Origin: Yponomeuta sedellus | Taxonomy: Eukaryota; Arthropoda; Insecta; Lepidoptera; Yponomeutidae | Assembly (NCBI GenBank): GCA_934045075.1 | Contig: OW203724.1 | Coordinates: 12,635,473 to 12,699,472 of the forward strand | DNA length: 64,000 bases | Direction of reading: 5' to 3' | Shown: positions 22,271-33,604 of the stretch, piece by piece | Layout of the letters: every line of letters starts with the position of its first letter | How positions within the stretch are numbered: the first letter of the stretch is position 1 | Notes under the pieces: model-generated | The model's input: only the letters and a program-made list of their open reading frames with translations | What the model was told of the DNA's origin: nothing | Database searches by the model: none | Made by a program: the position numbers and the translations under genes

Positions 22271-22548
22271 TTTATGCCACACCTGGCAATAAAGTGGCTT
22301 TTTCCGCACGCTGCGCGTACGAAATAAGCATTACACAACTAGGATGGTAATACAAAGAAAGGCCGACATCGCAGAAGATTGCGGCCCGAGCTGCAAGCGA
22401 GGGACGTAAATATGCGATCGAGAGCTTTCTTTATTACCTCCCGTCAACTCCCGTGTTGTGTACATCTGTCTACACTTGGCCAGAAAGCGGCTTTTTCCGT
22501 ACGCGCAGCGTGCGGAAAAAGCCACTTTATTGCCAGGTGTGGCATAAA
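22271..22548. mobile_element. MITE family B with 51-bp perfect terminal inverted repeats
   Basis: Arms 22271-22321 and 22498-22548 are exact inverted copies, starting TTTATGCCACACCTGGCAAT and containing CCGCACGCTGCGCGTACG. The 176-bp centre includes GCGGCCCGAGCTGCAAGCGA. A copy lacking the left TIR is at 39939-40147. No transposase inside; superfamily undetermined. Confidence 0.8.
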
Positions 22549-22556
22549 AAATAAAA

Positions 22557-23122
22557 TAGTAGATTGCATAATGAGGGTAGAAAAAATCAATTCCCGAGGT
22601 ATTTAGACGCCTGAACGCAGCGAGGCTATCGAGGCTACATAAAAAAAAACACTCTACTTTTCATTTCGAATATGAGGAAAATAAGAACTCTTTAATATTC
22701 TATCATTTTTAATATTCAAATCTTAGCAAAAAAGATTATTACCTATTTTTTTGAATTCCGTCACAGATACCTATATAACAGATTAACATATAACAGATTA
22801 GACTTTTTAAATTTTAAATATGGAATTCACCGCGTAATTGTTGCGGCTTATTCCGCTCAAAGAAGTTTGCGCTAAGTTCACACTGGCTGTTTAGAAACTC
22901 ACATGGCCGCAGCATTTTTTTAATTAGTTTTTTTAAAGCCTATTCGTTACATAAAACTCTTCACAACAGACAGTATGTAGTTCTATTTTTAAAGTTTATT
23001 CCGACCCTTAGGTGGGAAGTAATTTGTATGAGTTTTTCCCTCCCTATGGAGGGAGGCAGCATTTTCCACCCAATGAACAAATCAAAACAACACTACTTTC
23101 CGAGTATAAGAAATGAAAAATA
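22557..23122 (+). mobile_element. Composite MITE family A, copy 3
   Basis: AGTAGATTG start almost abutting the family B MITE, followed by the shared blocks through CATGGCCGCAGC and AACAACACTACTTTCCGAGT. Its first inverted repeat is partly deleted near 22630. Confidence 0.8.
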
Positions 23123-23197
23123 ATAATGGGTATTTCTTCAAAGACAAAATTTTCGATTTCTATATGTATATTTCTGTAACCAACTAACAAAACGGCA

Positions 23198-23200
<3 letters not shown>

Positions 23201-23269
<69 letters not shown>
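23201..23269. repeat. (TA)n microsatellite
   Basis: About 34 uninterrupted TA units, just downstream of MITE copy 3. The repetitive IYIYIY frame across it is an artefact. Confidence 0.95.
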
Positions 23270-23272
<3 letters not shown>

Positions 23273-23937
23273 TGTATTGTTTAGCTTTATTCCTAACTGG
23301 GACAAATAATATTTTTCAAATAATTGCTGTCTAAGTACAAAATAAAAATATTTGAAATTGTTCTTCTGATTCATATAACGCGTCTGTTTGATATTATCTG
23401 GAACAAAATGGTCGAAATCGCATTTTTTTTTGATACATCAAAATAAATTATAATCATATCGAACGGAAATGAATTGGCCTCTTACAAAAAAAATATGTAT
23501 TAGTTACAACTACGTTAGTTTGTTTATAAATAAGTAAATAAGAAGTGGCCGGCGGATAATACTGATTAATGTGGAGTAAGCTGCGTTTGACCGTACTTGG
23601 TTAGGTAATAATATTGAGAGTATGGCTTCCCATAAGCAAGTCGTGCAACGAAAGAGCTAGAAGGTGGACATGCGGCTGGCTGGCTTCGAACCAGGTGTTA
23701 CGAAGGTAAATATCGTCGGTATAAAGGTAAAACTCATTAACTGCTGTTCCATTTTTTTATTTATAATAATTATTATATATTCTGATAATTATTTTTGCCC
23801 AAAAATAACACTATCTAGTTTACTCATAAAAAAAAATAACGATGTGTGAGCGTTTTTATTTCTGAGCTAAATATTACATTTAGTATCTCAAATTCACACC
23901 GCAGTTTCTAGGATTAGGCTCATTTGCAGTTACTGAA

Positions 23938-23997
23938 TTTTACCTTTATACCGACGATACCTGATATAGATCAGGTATCGTCGGTATAAAGGTAAAA
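23938..23997. repeat. Perfect 28-bp hairpin with 4-nt loop
   Basis: Arms 23938-23965 and 23970-23997, loop ATAG. A further direct copy of the distal part of the right arm (ATCGTCGGTATAAAGGTAAA) is present at about 23713-23732, so one sequence exists three times within 300 bp. Confidence 0.9.
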
Positions 23998-24754
23998 TTG
24001 TGCTTGGTTCAGGTGGCATTCTGATTACAATGCCTACTTAATAAAATTTATTTTATTGTTTTAAAACTTCAATCTCAGTTTCGTCTGATGCTTTTGGGTT
24101 ATAGATTCGTGAAGAAAATTTACAATACCGAATTCTGTATGTACGTGAGTTATGCATGATTATAGACAAACTCCTGATTCATCTGTGCCTGATTCGTATG
24201 GTCAAAACCACATATGAATCATAATAATATAAATTAGTTTTGGCCCTCTCGAGCACGAAAGCAGCGCTTTTTTATTATTTTTTTCTCTTTTTCCAATTTT
24301 TTACAGTGTATAACACTGTCTTAATTATATTTACTTAGCTATACCTCTTGAATAGTTCAAAGGAGTATAAACTTTTTCTACTATGTCAGTCTTAGTTAAG
24401 ATTTAAATATTATTATTTAGAGATCAATTCAATTTGATTAGATTTTTGTGTTAAAGCCCGACTAGAAATATAAAAACCTGGCGAGGGTTGCGGGAAAAAA
24501 AAACTAATATCTTCTACTGGCCACGCTAATAAAATTGTCATCTGTGTATTGCCGCGCCCCCAGAGCCGGGTTTTTATATTCTTGGTCAGGCTTTATGTAT
24601 GTACGAATGTTGTTATCCTGAAGAAGAGCTTAATAGCTAGACGTGTTATTTATGTGTAAAAGTTTTAAACTGGTGAAGAGCTTAATAACAAGACGTGTTA
24701 TATTTCCTTTTTAACAATCATTAAAACCTGTTTATTCATATGTCTGTCTCTATC

Positions 24755-24885
24755 TAGATGTTGTCTGGAAGAAATTGCTTTTAGCAATAAGGCCGCCAAT
24801 TGTACTATGTATATTTGCAATTGTTTTGTATTTGTTGTTTTTCCAGTGTACAATAAAGAATATTCTTATCTTATCTTATCTACTT
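24755..24885 (+). repeat. LINE 3' UTR tail
   Basis: TTGTCTGGAAGAAATTGCTT, then TTAGCAATAAGGCCGCC and GTGTACAATAAAGAAT followed by a TTATC-repeat tail. A second copy of this 3' end is at 30340-30470. This is the usual end of a lepidopteran LINE family; no coding part is attached here. Confidence 0.65.
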
Positions 24886-24897
24886 CATGTTATTATA

Positions 24898-25239
24898 ATG
24901 TTGCAGTTCACTACTTTGCCACAAACTGAAGATAAACAGAAGGAGAAAAAGAGACTCGCAGAACATAGAAGAATGGAAAACATAAGAAAAGATCCAGACA
25001 AGTATGCTCTTTGGAAATTAAAAATAAAAGAAACATATTTGAAAAGAAAGCGACAAGGTAAAATCGTATCAGTTAAGAATTTGACACCAAAAGAACAAAA
25101 ATTAGCTAGGAAGAAAAGCAGAGAAAGTACTCGAAGATGGTATGCTAAAAAGAAATTAAAAGAACGTGATATTTATTCAGAAGAGGAAATAATTGACGAA
25201 TGTGATCCAGCAGACTTGACAATTTTCAATCTTTCATAA
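24898..25239 (+). CDS. Lysine-rich basic protein of unknown function (113 aa, possibly partial)
   Basis: The frame is open from upstream of the chosen ATG and ends at TAA 25237-25239. It is dominated by K, R and E: KEKKRLAEHRRMENIRKDPD, then YLKRKRQGK, LTPKEQKLARKKSRESTRRW and an acidic tail EEEIIDE. Patterns with KDPxKY and LTPxEQxxxRKxxR recur in uncharacterised insect and other invertebrate proteins, some possibly transposon-derived, but I cannot name a family. A possible acceptor (ATGTTGCAG, ending 24906) suggests that it may be the last exon of a longer gene. The stop codon lies inside the left arm of a perfect hairpin (25221-25286), so the natural C-terminus may have been altered. Confidence 0.45.
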   Translation: MLQFTTLPQTEDKQKEKKRLAEHRRMENIRKDPDKYALWKLKIKETYLKRKRQGKIVSVKNLTPKEQKLARKKSRESTRRWYAKKKLKERDIYSEEEIIDECDPADLTIFNLS

Positions 25240-25286
25240 TTAAAAAATCATAGTATTGATTTTTTAATTATGAAAGATTGAAAATT
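25221..25286. repeat. Perfect 30-bp hairpin containing a stop codon
   Basis: Arms 25221-25250 and 25257-25286, loop TAGTAT. The left arm carries the last codons and TAA of the lysine-rich frame; the right arm is its exact reverse copy. Confidence 0.9.
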
Positions 25287-25289
25287 AAT

Positions 25290-26178
25290 AAGGAAGATTA
25301 ATATCAAAGGTTAATGAATGTTGATCTCAAGTTTGTCACTTTATTGTTAATAATAAATATAATAATGTGATTGTTAAATTCTAATTAATAATTAAGACTA
25401 CTTAACTAAGTATCATTACTAGAATAAGTTGGTACTCCTGTGATTTTAGAATTATGAAAGATTATTGCTAAGTCAATGAGTATTATAAACAGGACTACTT
25501 AAGAAACAGGAGAAATTAAACAGAGAGAATAATATAGTGTAACAATTATAATAACTTTCTATTACACCCAACAGAACTAATTGTATCAAAAATAATAGCA
25601 ATAGTTAAAATTTCTGTTATATTAAAATATTATCGTTTTCCCATACGCTAAAAGAATAATTATTTACCGGTGTTCCAGAAATGTTTTACATGAATTATTG
25701 TTGAATATAGCAGATTTTTTTTCCGTGTTATGATCATTAATAATTGTTTTCATAAAAAATATAAAATATTACTATTGTTAAAATTTGATAATTTTCTTAT
25801 CATTAAAATTTTTCATTTTTGTTTCTGTTTCTGATTCATCTGTAACAAATTCTGATTCATCTGGGCACAAAATATTTGAACGTTGATATCTTGAAAACTG
25901 CTTTATAAAAACATGTCCCTCATTCAAATATATGTTATTTGGTATGCCTATTTTCATATAAACATGTATTACAGAACTGAAAGGGAAATTAAATTTTGGC
26001 CATATGAATCAGTCGAAGAATGGAATTTCGAAGAACTACCCTAATTCGTTTCAAAATGAGCGCGGAATGCGCGGTAATTCGAATTTGGCTTTTCTTTACA
26101 GTTAGTTTTGGATTTTGTAAATCAAAGGCGTCTGCACATTTTTTTGATTCCAATAAAGAGTGTGTGTTGTTCACTGTT
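25290..26178. other. No gene recognised
   Basis: Very AT-rich. The Tc1 remnant may extend somewhat into the right side of this interval, since its terminal repeat was not found. Confidence 0.4.
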
Positions 26179-27175
26179 ATGTCACGTAGACATTTAACAA
26201 GAGAAGAACAGCTTACAGACTGTAGGCATGTTGGAAGCTGGCGCAATTCAACGCGTTTTTGCTGACGCTCTACGAACCCACCAAAATGTGATCTCTAGGT
26301 TGTGATCGCGTTATCGTGTCACGGGAGATGTTACGGAACGGCATTTTGGCAGAAATCGGGTAACAACTCCTACACAAGACCGTTTTCTACGAAATATCGC
26401 CAGTAGACATTGTCACGGCTATGCAAATGGTTCAATCTGACCACCAATAGTTAGTAAGCGACCGAACTGTGAGAAGAAGGTTACGAAGCCGGTCTTCATT
26501 CTCGCAGACTACTTCAAGTTCCAGCTTAACGGCGGGGCAATCGCGGGCGAAGACTTTTGTGGGCTCGAGAGCATTTGTTATGAAGTGACGCGCAATGGTC
26601 AATAGTTTTGTTTTCTGACGATACTCGGTTTGGATTTCATCCAGATTAGAGAAGAATACGAGTTTGGCAACTTTCAGGTCGACAGCGCCATCTCCAACAG
26701 GTGCAGGAGGTCCATTGTTATTAAGGCGGGAACATGATATGGGCTGGAATTCGCGCGAACCGATCTCATTTGGGTCAAAAGGAACATGACTGCGTGGAAA
26801 TATCGTAAATCCCACTAGCTGGGACCTGTAACGATGCCACACAGAGTGCAAATGCGCCCGGAGTTCCAACTTAAGCATGATAAAGCCCGAGCAGATACGG
26901 CGCTGCTGATATCAACTGCGCTTCGGGAACATGATGTCATGGTAATGGACTGGCCTGCTCAGTGCCCCGACATGAATCCCGTTGAACTTGCATGGGATAT
27001 GTTACAAAGAAGAGCTATGGTTAATTTCTCTCCAAATTTGACCACAGAAGAGCAACTTTTCTTACACTTAAAACGGACCTAGGACCTTATCCCACAACCA
27101 GACTTGGACAACCTCATTTTAAGCATAAATAACAGGTGCCGCAGCTTGATTATGTCAGGGGAGGAAATACCGATT
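26179..27175 (+). pseudogene. Tc1-like transposase, broken
   Basis: The start MSRRHLTREEQ and, in another frame, MLEAGAIQR..DALR form the first helix-turn-helix. SRYRVTGDVTERH and TTPTQDRFLRNIA form the second part. Later frames give MDWPAQCPDMNPVELAWDML, the P-A-x-S/C-P-D-x-N-P-x-E motif of Tc1/mariner catalytic domains, and the C-terminal INNRCRSLI. At least four frame changes or stops separate these pieces, and part of the catalytic core between about 26600 and 26860 is degraded. Terminal inverted repeats were not resolved. Confidence 0.85.
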
Positions 27176-27284
27176 CTTAAATTTAATAAAATGCATTTTT
27201 TTTGTTATTCAAGACTTTCATTTTCATATTTGAGACCCATTCTGTATTGAGTAAAAATAAGCGACTTTTGTAAACTAAGAAAAA

Positions 27285-27324
27285 AACAATAAATACCTTT
27301 GCAGCTGCAAAGGTATTTATTGTT
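27285..27324. repeat. Perfect 40-bp palindrome
   Basis: No loop: AACAATAAATACCTTTGCAG followed by its exact reverse complement. It lies just after the Tc1 remnant and before the 309-bp array. Confidence 0.9.
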
Positions 27325-27393
27325 ATTTACTATCTTTTATTATTTTTTACACAGCGTAACTCTTAAAATAAACGTAGAAACGTAATAAAATAA

Positions 27394-28584
27394 AAGTAGG
27401 TAGTCGGGGCTGTAAGTAATGCAATTTGCTTAAGTCAGATGTCGCTGCCTGTACGTAATACAGAGAATATTGTAAAGAGGTTCGAAATTTCACTGATGCC
27501 GTGAGTCGCCCATTGGCTCAATTGGTAGAGCGCTGGTACGGATAGCCAGAGGTTGCGGGTTCGAATCCCGGCATGGGTGAAATTTTTAGCCTCTAAATAG
27601 GTTTTTAAATTTGTTCCTTAGCACGGGTTAGTGCATTAAAAATAAAAATAGTGTAATCATGTGGGTACAGTGATATCGTTCCGATGTTAAAACCTAACTG
27701 CAAAGTAGGTAGTCGGGGCTGTAAGTAATGCAATTTGCTTAAGTCAGATGTCGCTGCCTGTACGTAATACAGAGAATATTGTAAAGAGGTTCGAAATTTC
27801 ACTGATGCCGTGAGTCGCCCATTGGCTCAATTGGTAGAGCGCTGGTACGGATAGCCAGAGGTTGCGGGTTCGAATCCCGGCATGGGTGAAATTTTTAGCC
27901 TCTAAATAGGTTTTTAAATTTGTTCCTTAGCACGGGTTAGTGCATTAAAAATAAAAATAGTGTAATCATGTGGGTACAGTGATATCGTTCCGATGTTAAA
28001 ACCTAACTGCAAAGTAGGTAGTCGGGGCTGTAAGTAATGCAATTTGCTTAAGTCAGATGTCGCTGCCTGTACGTAATACAGAGAATATTGTAAAGAGGTT
28101 CGAAATTTCACTGATGCCGTGAGTCGCCCATTGGCTCAATTGGTAGAGCGCTGGTACGGATAGCCAGAGGTTGCGGGTTCGAATCCCGGCATGGGTGAAA
28201 TTTTTAGCCTCTAAATAGGTTTTTAAATTTGTTCCTTAGCACGGGTTAGTGCATTAAAAATAAAAATAGTGTAATCATGTGGGTACAGTGATATCGTTCC
28301 GATGTTAAAACCTAACTGCAAAGTAGGTAGTCGGGGCTGTAAGTAATGCAATTTGCTTAAGTCAGATGTCGCTGCCTGTACGTAATACAGAGAATATTGT
28401 AAAGAGGTTCGAAATTTCACTGATGCCGTGAGTCGCCCATTGGCTCAATTGGTAGAGCGCTGGTACGGATAGCCAGAGGTTGCGGGTTCGAATCCCGGCA
28501 TGGGTGAAATTTTTAGCCTCTAAATAGGTTTTTAAATTTGTTCCTTAGCACGGGTTAGTGCATTTAAAATAAAAATAGTGTAAT
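27394..28584 (+). repeat. 309-bp tandem array of a tRNA-derived SINE unit, about 3.85 copies
   Basis: Units start at 27394, 27703, 28012 and 28321 and look identical by eye except for a one-base difference near 28565; the last unit is cut short. Each contains a tRNA-like head (27508-27579, 27817-27888, 28126-28197, 28435-28506) with pol III A box TGGCTCAATTGG and B box GGTTCGAATCC. A nearly complete cloverleaf can be drawn: acceptor CGCCCAT/ATGGGTG, D arm GCTC/GAGC, anticodon stem CTGGT/GCCAG. The T stem has a mismatch and the anticodon loop ACGGATA lacks U33, so these are not normal tRNA genes. The SINE body (GCCTCTAAATAGG..TTCCTTAGCACGGGTTAGTG) follows each head. Such similarity means recent amplification. 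Confidence 0.9.
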
Positions 28585-29740
28585 GAAGTACCATACCTGA
28601 AAGAAATCTTAAAAACTTAATTTGGCAAAAGGTCTTATGCTCTGCCTAAAGTCGTCAGGGAACATTATCCTCCATTGGCGACGCAGAGTTTTAGCAAAAG
28701 CCATTAGGGCTGTGAGTAATGTTTTTTTTTTCTAATGTTTTTGCTTATGTGTAAAGTTTCATATGGAACCCTCAATAAGCCCTCCCAGTTGCATCGGATG
28801 TTATATTTTGTGACAGATTCTATAGTTGGGTCAGAGTATTTCAACGACGCTTCTGAATGAATGCGCTTTACGATCGGCAGCATCGTTTTAAGTTGCCAAA
28901 GTTTTCCATAGCGGGTTGCCCTTTGCATTCTGCGATTGCGCGGTTGTCAGGCGGGGTGAGATGAATGGTGGTCTAATGGTTTGTAAATCTGGTTTTGTGG
29001 AATTTTTCAAAATGAATGTTTCGGCCCCTATAGTTTTTGAAAAGGCGTACCTGGGGGCAGTTACGGTATTCCTCCATGATCATTGGACACAGGCGCGGTA
29101 GTTACATCCGTGGGTTGCGACATGCAGTGTCTATCCGGTTTTAATATTAATTGTTTAGCTAAATATATTAAAAGGTAATTTGAAAATCATACGATGTTCT
29201 TAGGTAGGTATTACAATTTCCACACGCTTAGGGCACAGTTTGCATGTCGCTTTTTTGTTTCTAGATTTAATTCAGTTTTGTTTTATGGGCCCACTTTTAA
29301 TTTTATTCTATTATTTATTCTATTATTGAAATTATTGTTTGTTAAAAGTTATTGTTGTTCTCAGTATCGGTGATGTGGATTTCCTGTTGCTATAGAGACA
29401 AGGCAGGCGCACTGGCGCACTCTCCTTTTGGCCTGCTGCTCTGTCATGACCGGCGTTATACCGGAGCAGTGGTGCCGAAATGTCATTGTAAATGGTTCGT
29501 TGGTCACAAATTGCAAATACACATAGTCATTTTTTAGAGAAAGCAGCTCATTGTTCTCGAATCCCGCAAAATAATTATAAACTCTCCTGTTCGATTCGGG
29601 GTGCTAACTAGCGCCACCAATAAAAATCAGACTTTCCTTGTTCCTAATATTTGAAAAGACCAGTCGGGCTATACAAAAGATGCAAAACGCCTGGGCAATA
29701 GGTATATGATATCTGATATGGCATTCCAAGACGTGCACAT
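28585..29740. other. No gene recognised
   Basis: Short chance frames only. No repeat family was identified here. Confidence 0.4.
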
Positions 29741-29744
29741 ATTA

Positions 29745-30050
29745 CGCCATTCCTAAATGAGAAGCAAGTTCTTAAAATGGAGAGCCGTAGGACATTGCAC
29801 CTATCAAGCTTGGTCCATGGAATTGTACATCCTAAACGACCAAAGTATCTATACGATAAATGTAAATGGCTTGGAGATACACGTAGTCGCAAACAAACCT
29901 TCGAAGCAGCGTACTTGAAACTCCCCTGAAAGTTTGCTGTTCTATGTTTTGGGATGGACATTAAATGCCATCATTTGTAACAACCTTCCTCTGCCTCTAC
30001 AGGGCGTTTTGACAAATTACCTTTAAAAATAACAAAAAACAAATTACAAA
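29745..30050 (+). pseudogene. Possible C-terminal LINE remnant
   Basis: One plus-strand frame reads RRTLHLSSLVHGIVHPKRP, KYLYDKCKWLGD and KLPLKI, with stops. The pattern R-R-x-L-H-L..H-x-x-x-H..P-x-Y-L resembles the C-terminal region of CR1/Jockey-group LINEs. The similarity is weak and it may be coincidence. Confidence 0.35.
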
Positions 30051-30339
30051 CAGACAAGAAACTTATATTTTTATAAAAAGAATAAATAGGCAACTAAAAC
30101 CAATATTTTATTTATTTATTTATTTATTTATGTATTTTTATTAGTTCAATCTAATCAATCAATTTAATTTATGTATTTATTATTGCTACTTATTAATATT
30201 ATATATATGGCCTAGTTGTATTTATTTTATGTATTTTATTAAATATATATGAATATTAGTTGTAAGTCTATGTACAGATTCTTTCTGTATACTTCATGTA
30301 CACCTACCTACCTACTCTCTTCATCTTTCAGTTCTATCC

Positions 30340-30470
30340 ATCCCAAGGTTGTCTGTAAGAGATCGCTTTTAGCGATAAGACCGCCAATTGTATACGGCAA
30401 TAGCTTAGACGTGTAAGCCTTTTTATGTATTTTGTTTTCTGGTGTGTACAATAAAGAGTTCTAATCTAAT
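30340..30470 (+). repeat. LINE 3' UTR tail
   Basis: GGTTGTCTGTAAGAGATCGC, TTTTAGCGATAAGACCGCC and GTGTACAATAAAGAGTTCTA, the same 3' end as 24755-24885. Confidence 0.65.
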
Positions 30471-30479
30471 ATAATCTAT

Positions 30480-31130
30480 AGACGATAGAGAGTTTAAAAT
30501 TGGTAGTTAAAATAAGGATTTCTCTTTGACTGAGTTGAGTGTGATTAATGGACTCTATTCTTCTACGCGTGCATTCGCGGTGGCTTGTGTGAGAGCAGTG
30601 TTTGCTTCCCTTTTTTTGTGTTTGTGGGATATTTTTTTTTAAATGTAGTGTTGGTTTGTTTGTTACACTTTATTGCACAATAAAAACGTTATTGAAAATA
30701 AAACTTAAATAACAGGTTTGTGATAAAAATTACGTGCAAAGGCGGACTTATTTCAAAAGAAAATTGGTTGAAGATAATTGGTTGGTTCAGCTTACCTTTT
30801 AGATGACTTCAATGAACTATTTCTAAATTAAAATTTATTTTCATGTTACTAAACTACGTCACTGGAATAAAATAAGCAGCTTGAAGTTGCTTTTGTGGCT
30901 TTACTATCTTTTTTATTTTATATTTTTATTATTTAATTGGTTGCATTGTTCTACCTATTATGTACCATATTTATTTGTAAGATTCGGACTCCGCTGAAAA
31001 CCAGCGCTGCAGGATGCCTAGCATAACGCAGCATACGCTGAGCGTCCACTCCTTTTGCCAACCTCTTACTTACTTTAGTAGCTACTTGTTTAAAACTATA
31101 ATCTGATAAAAGTAATTTAGTTCGTTATCA
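30480..31130. other. No feature recognised
   Basis: AT-rich sequence without supported genes or repeats. Confidence 0.4.
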
Positions 31131-31361
31131 ACCCTTGTATGTCCCCACTGCTGGGGCACGGGTCTCTTCCTGCATCGCAGGAAGGTTAGGCCATACTCCA
31201 CCACGGGGGCCAAGTCCGGGTTGGTGGAGGATTGTAAGACAGTGGCGGGCCTTACTGTCAGAAGTTATCAAGCCGCCCATAAGGCCTCTGACATGGCTTA
31301 ACGACTGCCATTATATGACAGCCGGCACCAACGGCTTGGCGTGCCTTGCGAAGCACGGAAT
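31131..31361 (-). repeat. 5S-derived SINE family, 5'-truncated copy
   Basis: In reverse: GCACGCCAAGCCGTTGGTGC body, GGCGGCTTGATAACTTCTGA, TATGGCCTAACCTTCCTGCG, and the tail ACAAGGGTTGATAA. The 5S-like head is absent, as expected from incomplete reverse transcription. Confidence 0.8.
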
Positions 31362-32180
31362 TTAGTAATTTAGTATCTAAGTTTATTAGTGTAAGATATT
31401 CTTTGTACTTGGCAATAAATGGTTATTCATTCATTCATAATAAATATAAAAATGATTCCTTGGTGAAATTTTGGAATGTTAGACGGCAAACTAATTTGTA
31501 TTCATTGAACACAAATCAATTTGTGTTCAGCATCCGTAATCTGCCTAGGCTAGCCTGTAATCTAAAGAGACAGAGCGATAGGTACTTGTGTATTTACTTA
31601 GTAAAATTCAGAATTCGTAAGAAACCGGCGGTACCCACGTAGTTACCTCAAGAAACCTCTAAACGTACAAACACGAGCGGCTTGATCACCCTCACTCCAA
31701 TAAGAAACGAATCCTCTTGATTAATTAGTTACTTAATTACCACGTGTTAATTACCTACATCCAAGAAAACATCCTTGCCTACATCTCGACCCGTGTGAAA
31801 TTGTGGTGTGAAATCAATGTGATTTGGTCAAACAAACCTGATCAATAGATTGTGAAGGTCAAATGCTTAAGCATTGATATTCGTCAACCAAGACGCCTGG
31901 TGGTGCGGCTTTCAAAGACGGTAAATAGATAAATACGTATCCAGAATGGAAGCACTAAGTCCTAGTAAGGTCTGATAAACAATACATCACAAAATAAGAG
32001 ACTTTATCGCAAATTGACGGCATTAACAGACATACAATTTTGTCCACTTATTCACTAGATCAGCCATCCCAAAGTGTGTTCCGCGGAACTATAGGGATCC
32101 ACGAAAAATAATTCAAGCACTTCGCACTAAGTAAAGTAATTAATAGTAACTGTTACATTGTAACCGTGCGTGCGTGCAAG
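31362..32180. other. No gene recognised; ATTC-tailed LINE end near 31370-31440
   Basis: TTTGTACTTGGCAATAAATG followed by a short ATTC repeat is a plausible LINE tail. The rest is not recognised. Confidence 0.35.
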
Positions 32181-32189
32181 CAACGAACT

Positions 32190-32283
32190 TATGAACGTTG
32201 GTGAAGCGAAGGTGATGTGTGAGGATCTTGGCAAGTGGCAGTCCCTGGTCTCTGCCTGCCCCTCTGGGATACAGGCGTGAGGT
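32190..32283 (+). repeat. LINE 3' coding end preceding a TATG tail
   Basis: The frame reads LGKWQSLVSACPSGIQA then a stop, followed directly by GGTTATGTATG. I associate this ending with a lepidopteran LINE family whose tail is TATG-type repeats. Confidence 0.45.
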
Positions 32284-32532
32284 TATGTATGTATGTATGT
32301 ATGTATGTATGTATGTATGTATGTATGTATGTATGTATGTATGTATGTATGTATGTATGTATTTATGTATGTATGTATGTATGTATGTATGTATGTATGT
32401 ATGTATGTATGTATGTATGTATGTATGTATGTATGTATGTATGTATGTATGTATGTATGTATGTATGTATGTATGTATGTATGTATGTATGTATGTATGT
32501 ATGTATGTATGTATGTATGTATGTATGTATGT
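32284..32532. repeat. (ATGT)n microsatellite
   Basis: About 62 units, perfect except for one ATTT unit near 32361. The long MYVCMYVC and TYIHTYIH frames through it are artefacts. Confidence 0.97.
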
Positions 32533-32780
32533 TACATTGTACTTATTTTTAGCCTTTAAATAGGTTTTTAAAGAATATATATTTTTAAACAATTGTTTAA
32601 TCAATTGGGTTCCGTAAAGTATTTCGCTTTCCAAAAGGGTGCCGTCACCAAAAAAATTTTGAGAACCGCTGCACTAAATAAAGGGATAAAAGCGCGCAGG
32701 CCGGCCTTGTACACCTAATTATTCTGTGATTTTCCTTTATTTACTTACCGCCGGTTTCTGACTAACTAAAAAGTAACCAA

Positions 32781-32841
32781 CCAGAGATCGCGGGTTTGAA
32801 TCCCGGCATGGGTGGAATTGTTAGCCTCTAAATAGGTTTTT
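32781..32841 (+). repeat. Partial tRNA-derived SINE (B box and body)
   Basis: GCGGGTTTGAATCCCGGCAT and GCCTCTAAATAGGTTTTTAA, as in the 309-bp units. A second body-only scrap (AGCCTTTAAATAGGTTTTTA) directly follows the microsatellite at about 32551. Confidence 0.7.
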
Positions 32842-33284
32842 AAAAAGTATCCACTTTATTATTATCATTCAGTCTTTTCAGATTGCTAAATGATTAAAGA
32901 GTAATTCATACAAGCACTTTTATTTGCTGAATATCGTTTAGCGTGCTACTAAGTAACACGCTAAACGTAGAGCTCTTGAGTAACTGTTCACGTGTAAGTT
33001 TTCATTCAACTTTACTTTTTTTTAGGCAGCTAAAACTATGTAAGAGTATAAGCCTCTAAAGGACGTCATACATATAAAGCTGGAACGTTGTATAGCTTTT
33101 ATAATAATAAATAAACGACTTCAGGTGTGGTTTTATTTGTAGATTTATAGTAACTTTAAAACAGAAAACTGGATAAAAAACGGAGAAACAGGTAAAATAT
33201 TCAGATCTGGTCAAAGAGTAAAGGCCGATTTTAGTAAAATTTGGCATGGCGTTAGCTGACACCCTGGATTAACATATAGGCTAC

Positions 33285-33345
33285 GTTTTACTGCGGCGAA
33301 ATATCTTATTCCCATGGGAAAACCGCGGGTAACACCGCGGGATAC
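33285..33345 (+). mobile_element. Possible Helitron-type 3' terminus
   Basis: CCGCGGGTAACACCGCGG can form a hairpin and is followed after a few bases by CAGCTAG|T, the CTRR-plus-T end expected of Helitrons. A similar end is near 55535-55556. The 5' end was not found. Confidence 0.35.
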
Positions 33346-33371
33346 AGCTAGTATAAATATAAAGACTACAA

Positions 33372-33604
33372 TAGTAGACTGCTTAACGAGGGTAGAAAGA
33401 AAGAATCAATTCCCGAGGTATTTAGACGCCCTCGCTGCGCTCGGGCGGCTATAGTCAAAGTAGGGATTGATTATTTTACCCGTGTTAAACACTCTACTAT
33501 TCATTTCATATATGAGGAAAATAAAAACTCATTTTTAATATTCAAATCTTAGCAAGATTATTACCAATTTTTTTCAGATTATTACCAAAAGATTATTAAC
33601 AATT
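33372..33604 (+). mobile_element. Composite MITE family A, copy 4, left part (split by a LINE)
   Basis: AGTAGACTG start and inverted repeat closing at ACACTCTACT as in the other copies, interrupted at ATTATTAACAATT by the LINE. The right part resumes at 38799. Confidence 0.85.

Noticed and set aside
23138..23374. IYIY-repeat protein
   Set aside because: Translation of the (TA)n tract.
27605..28420. A 65-residue protein repeated three times on the minus strand
   Set aside because: It recurs only because the 309-bp unit recurs; no motif or codon bias.
27508..28506. Four functional tRNA genes
   Set aside because: Cloverleaf is close, but the anticodon loop lacks U33, the T stem is mismatched and the units belong to a SINE array; the would-be anticodon GGA (Ser) would also demand a long variable arm.
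27394..28584. CRISPR-like array
   Set aside because: Unit is 309 bp with no distinct spacers and the genome is eukaryotic; it is a satellite.
32140..32634. Long open frames of TYIH and MYVC repeats on both strands
   Set aside because: They are translations of the ATGT microsatellite.
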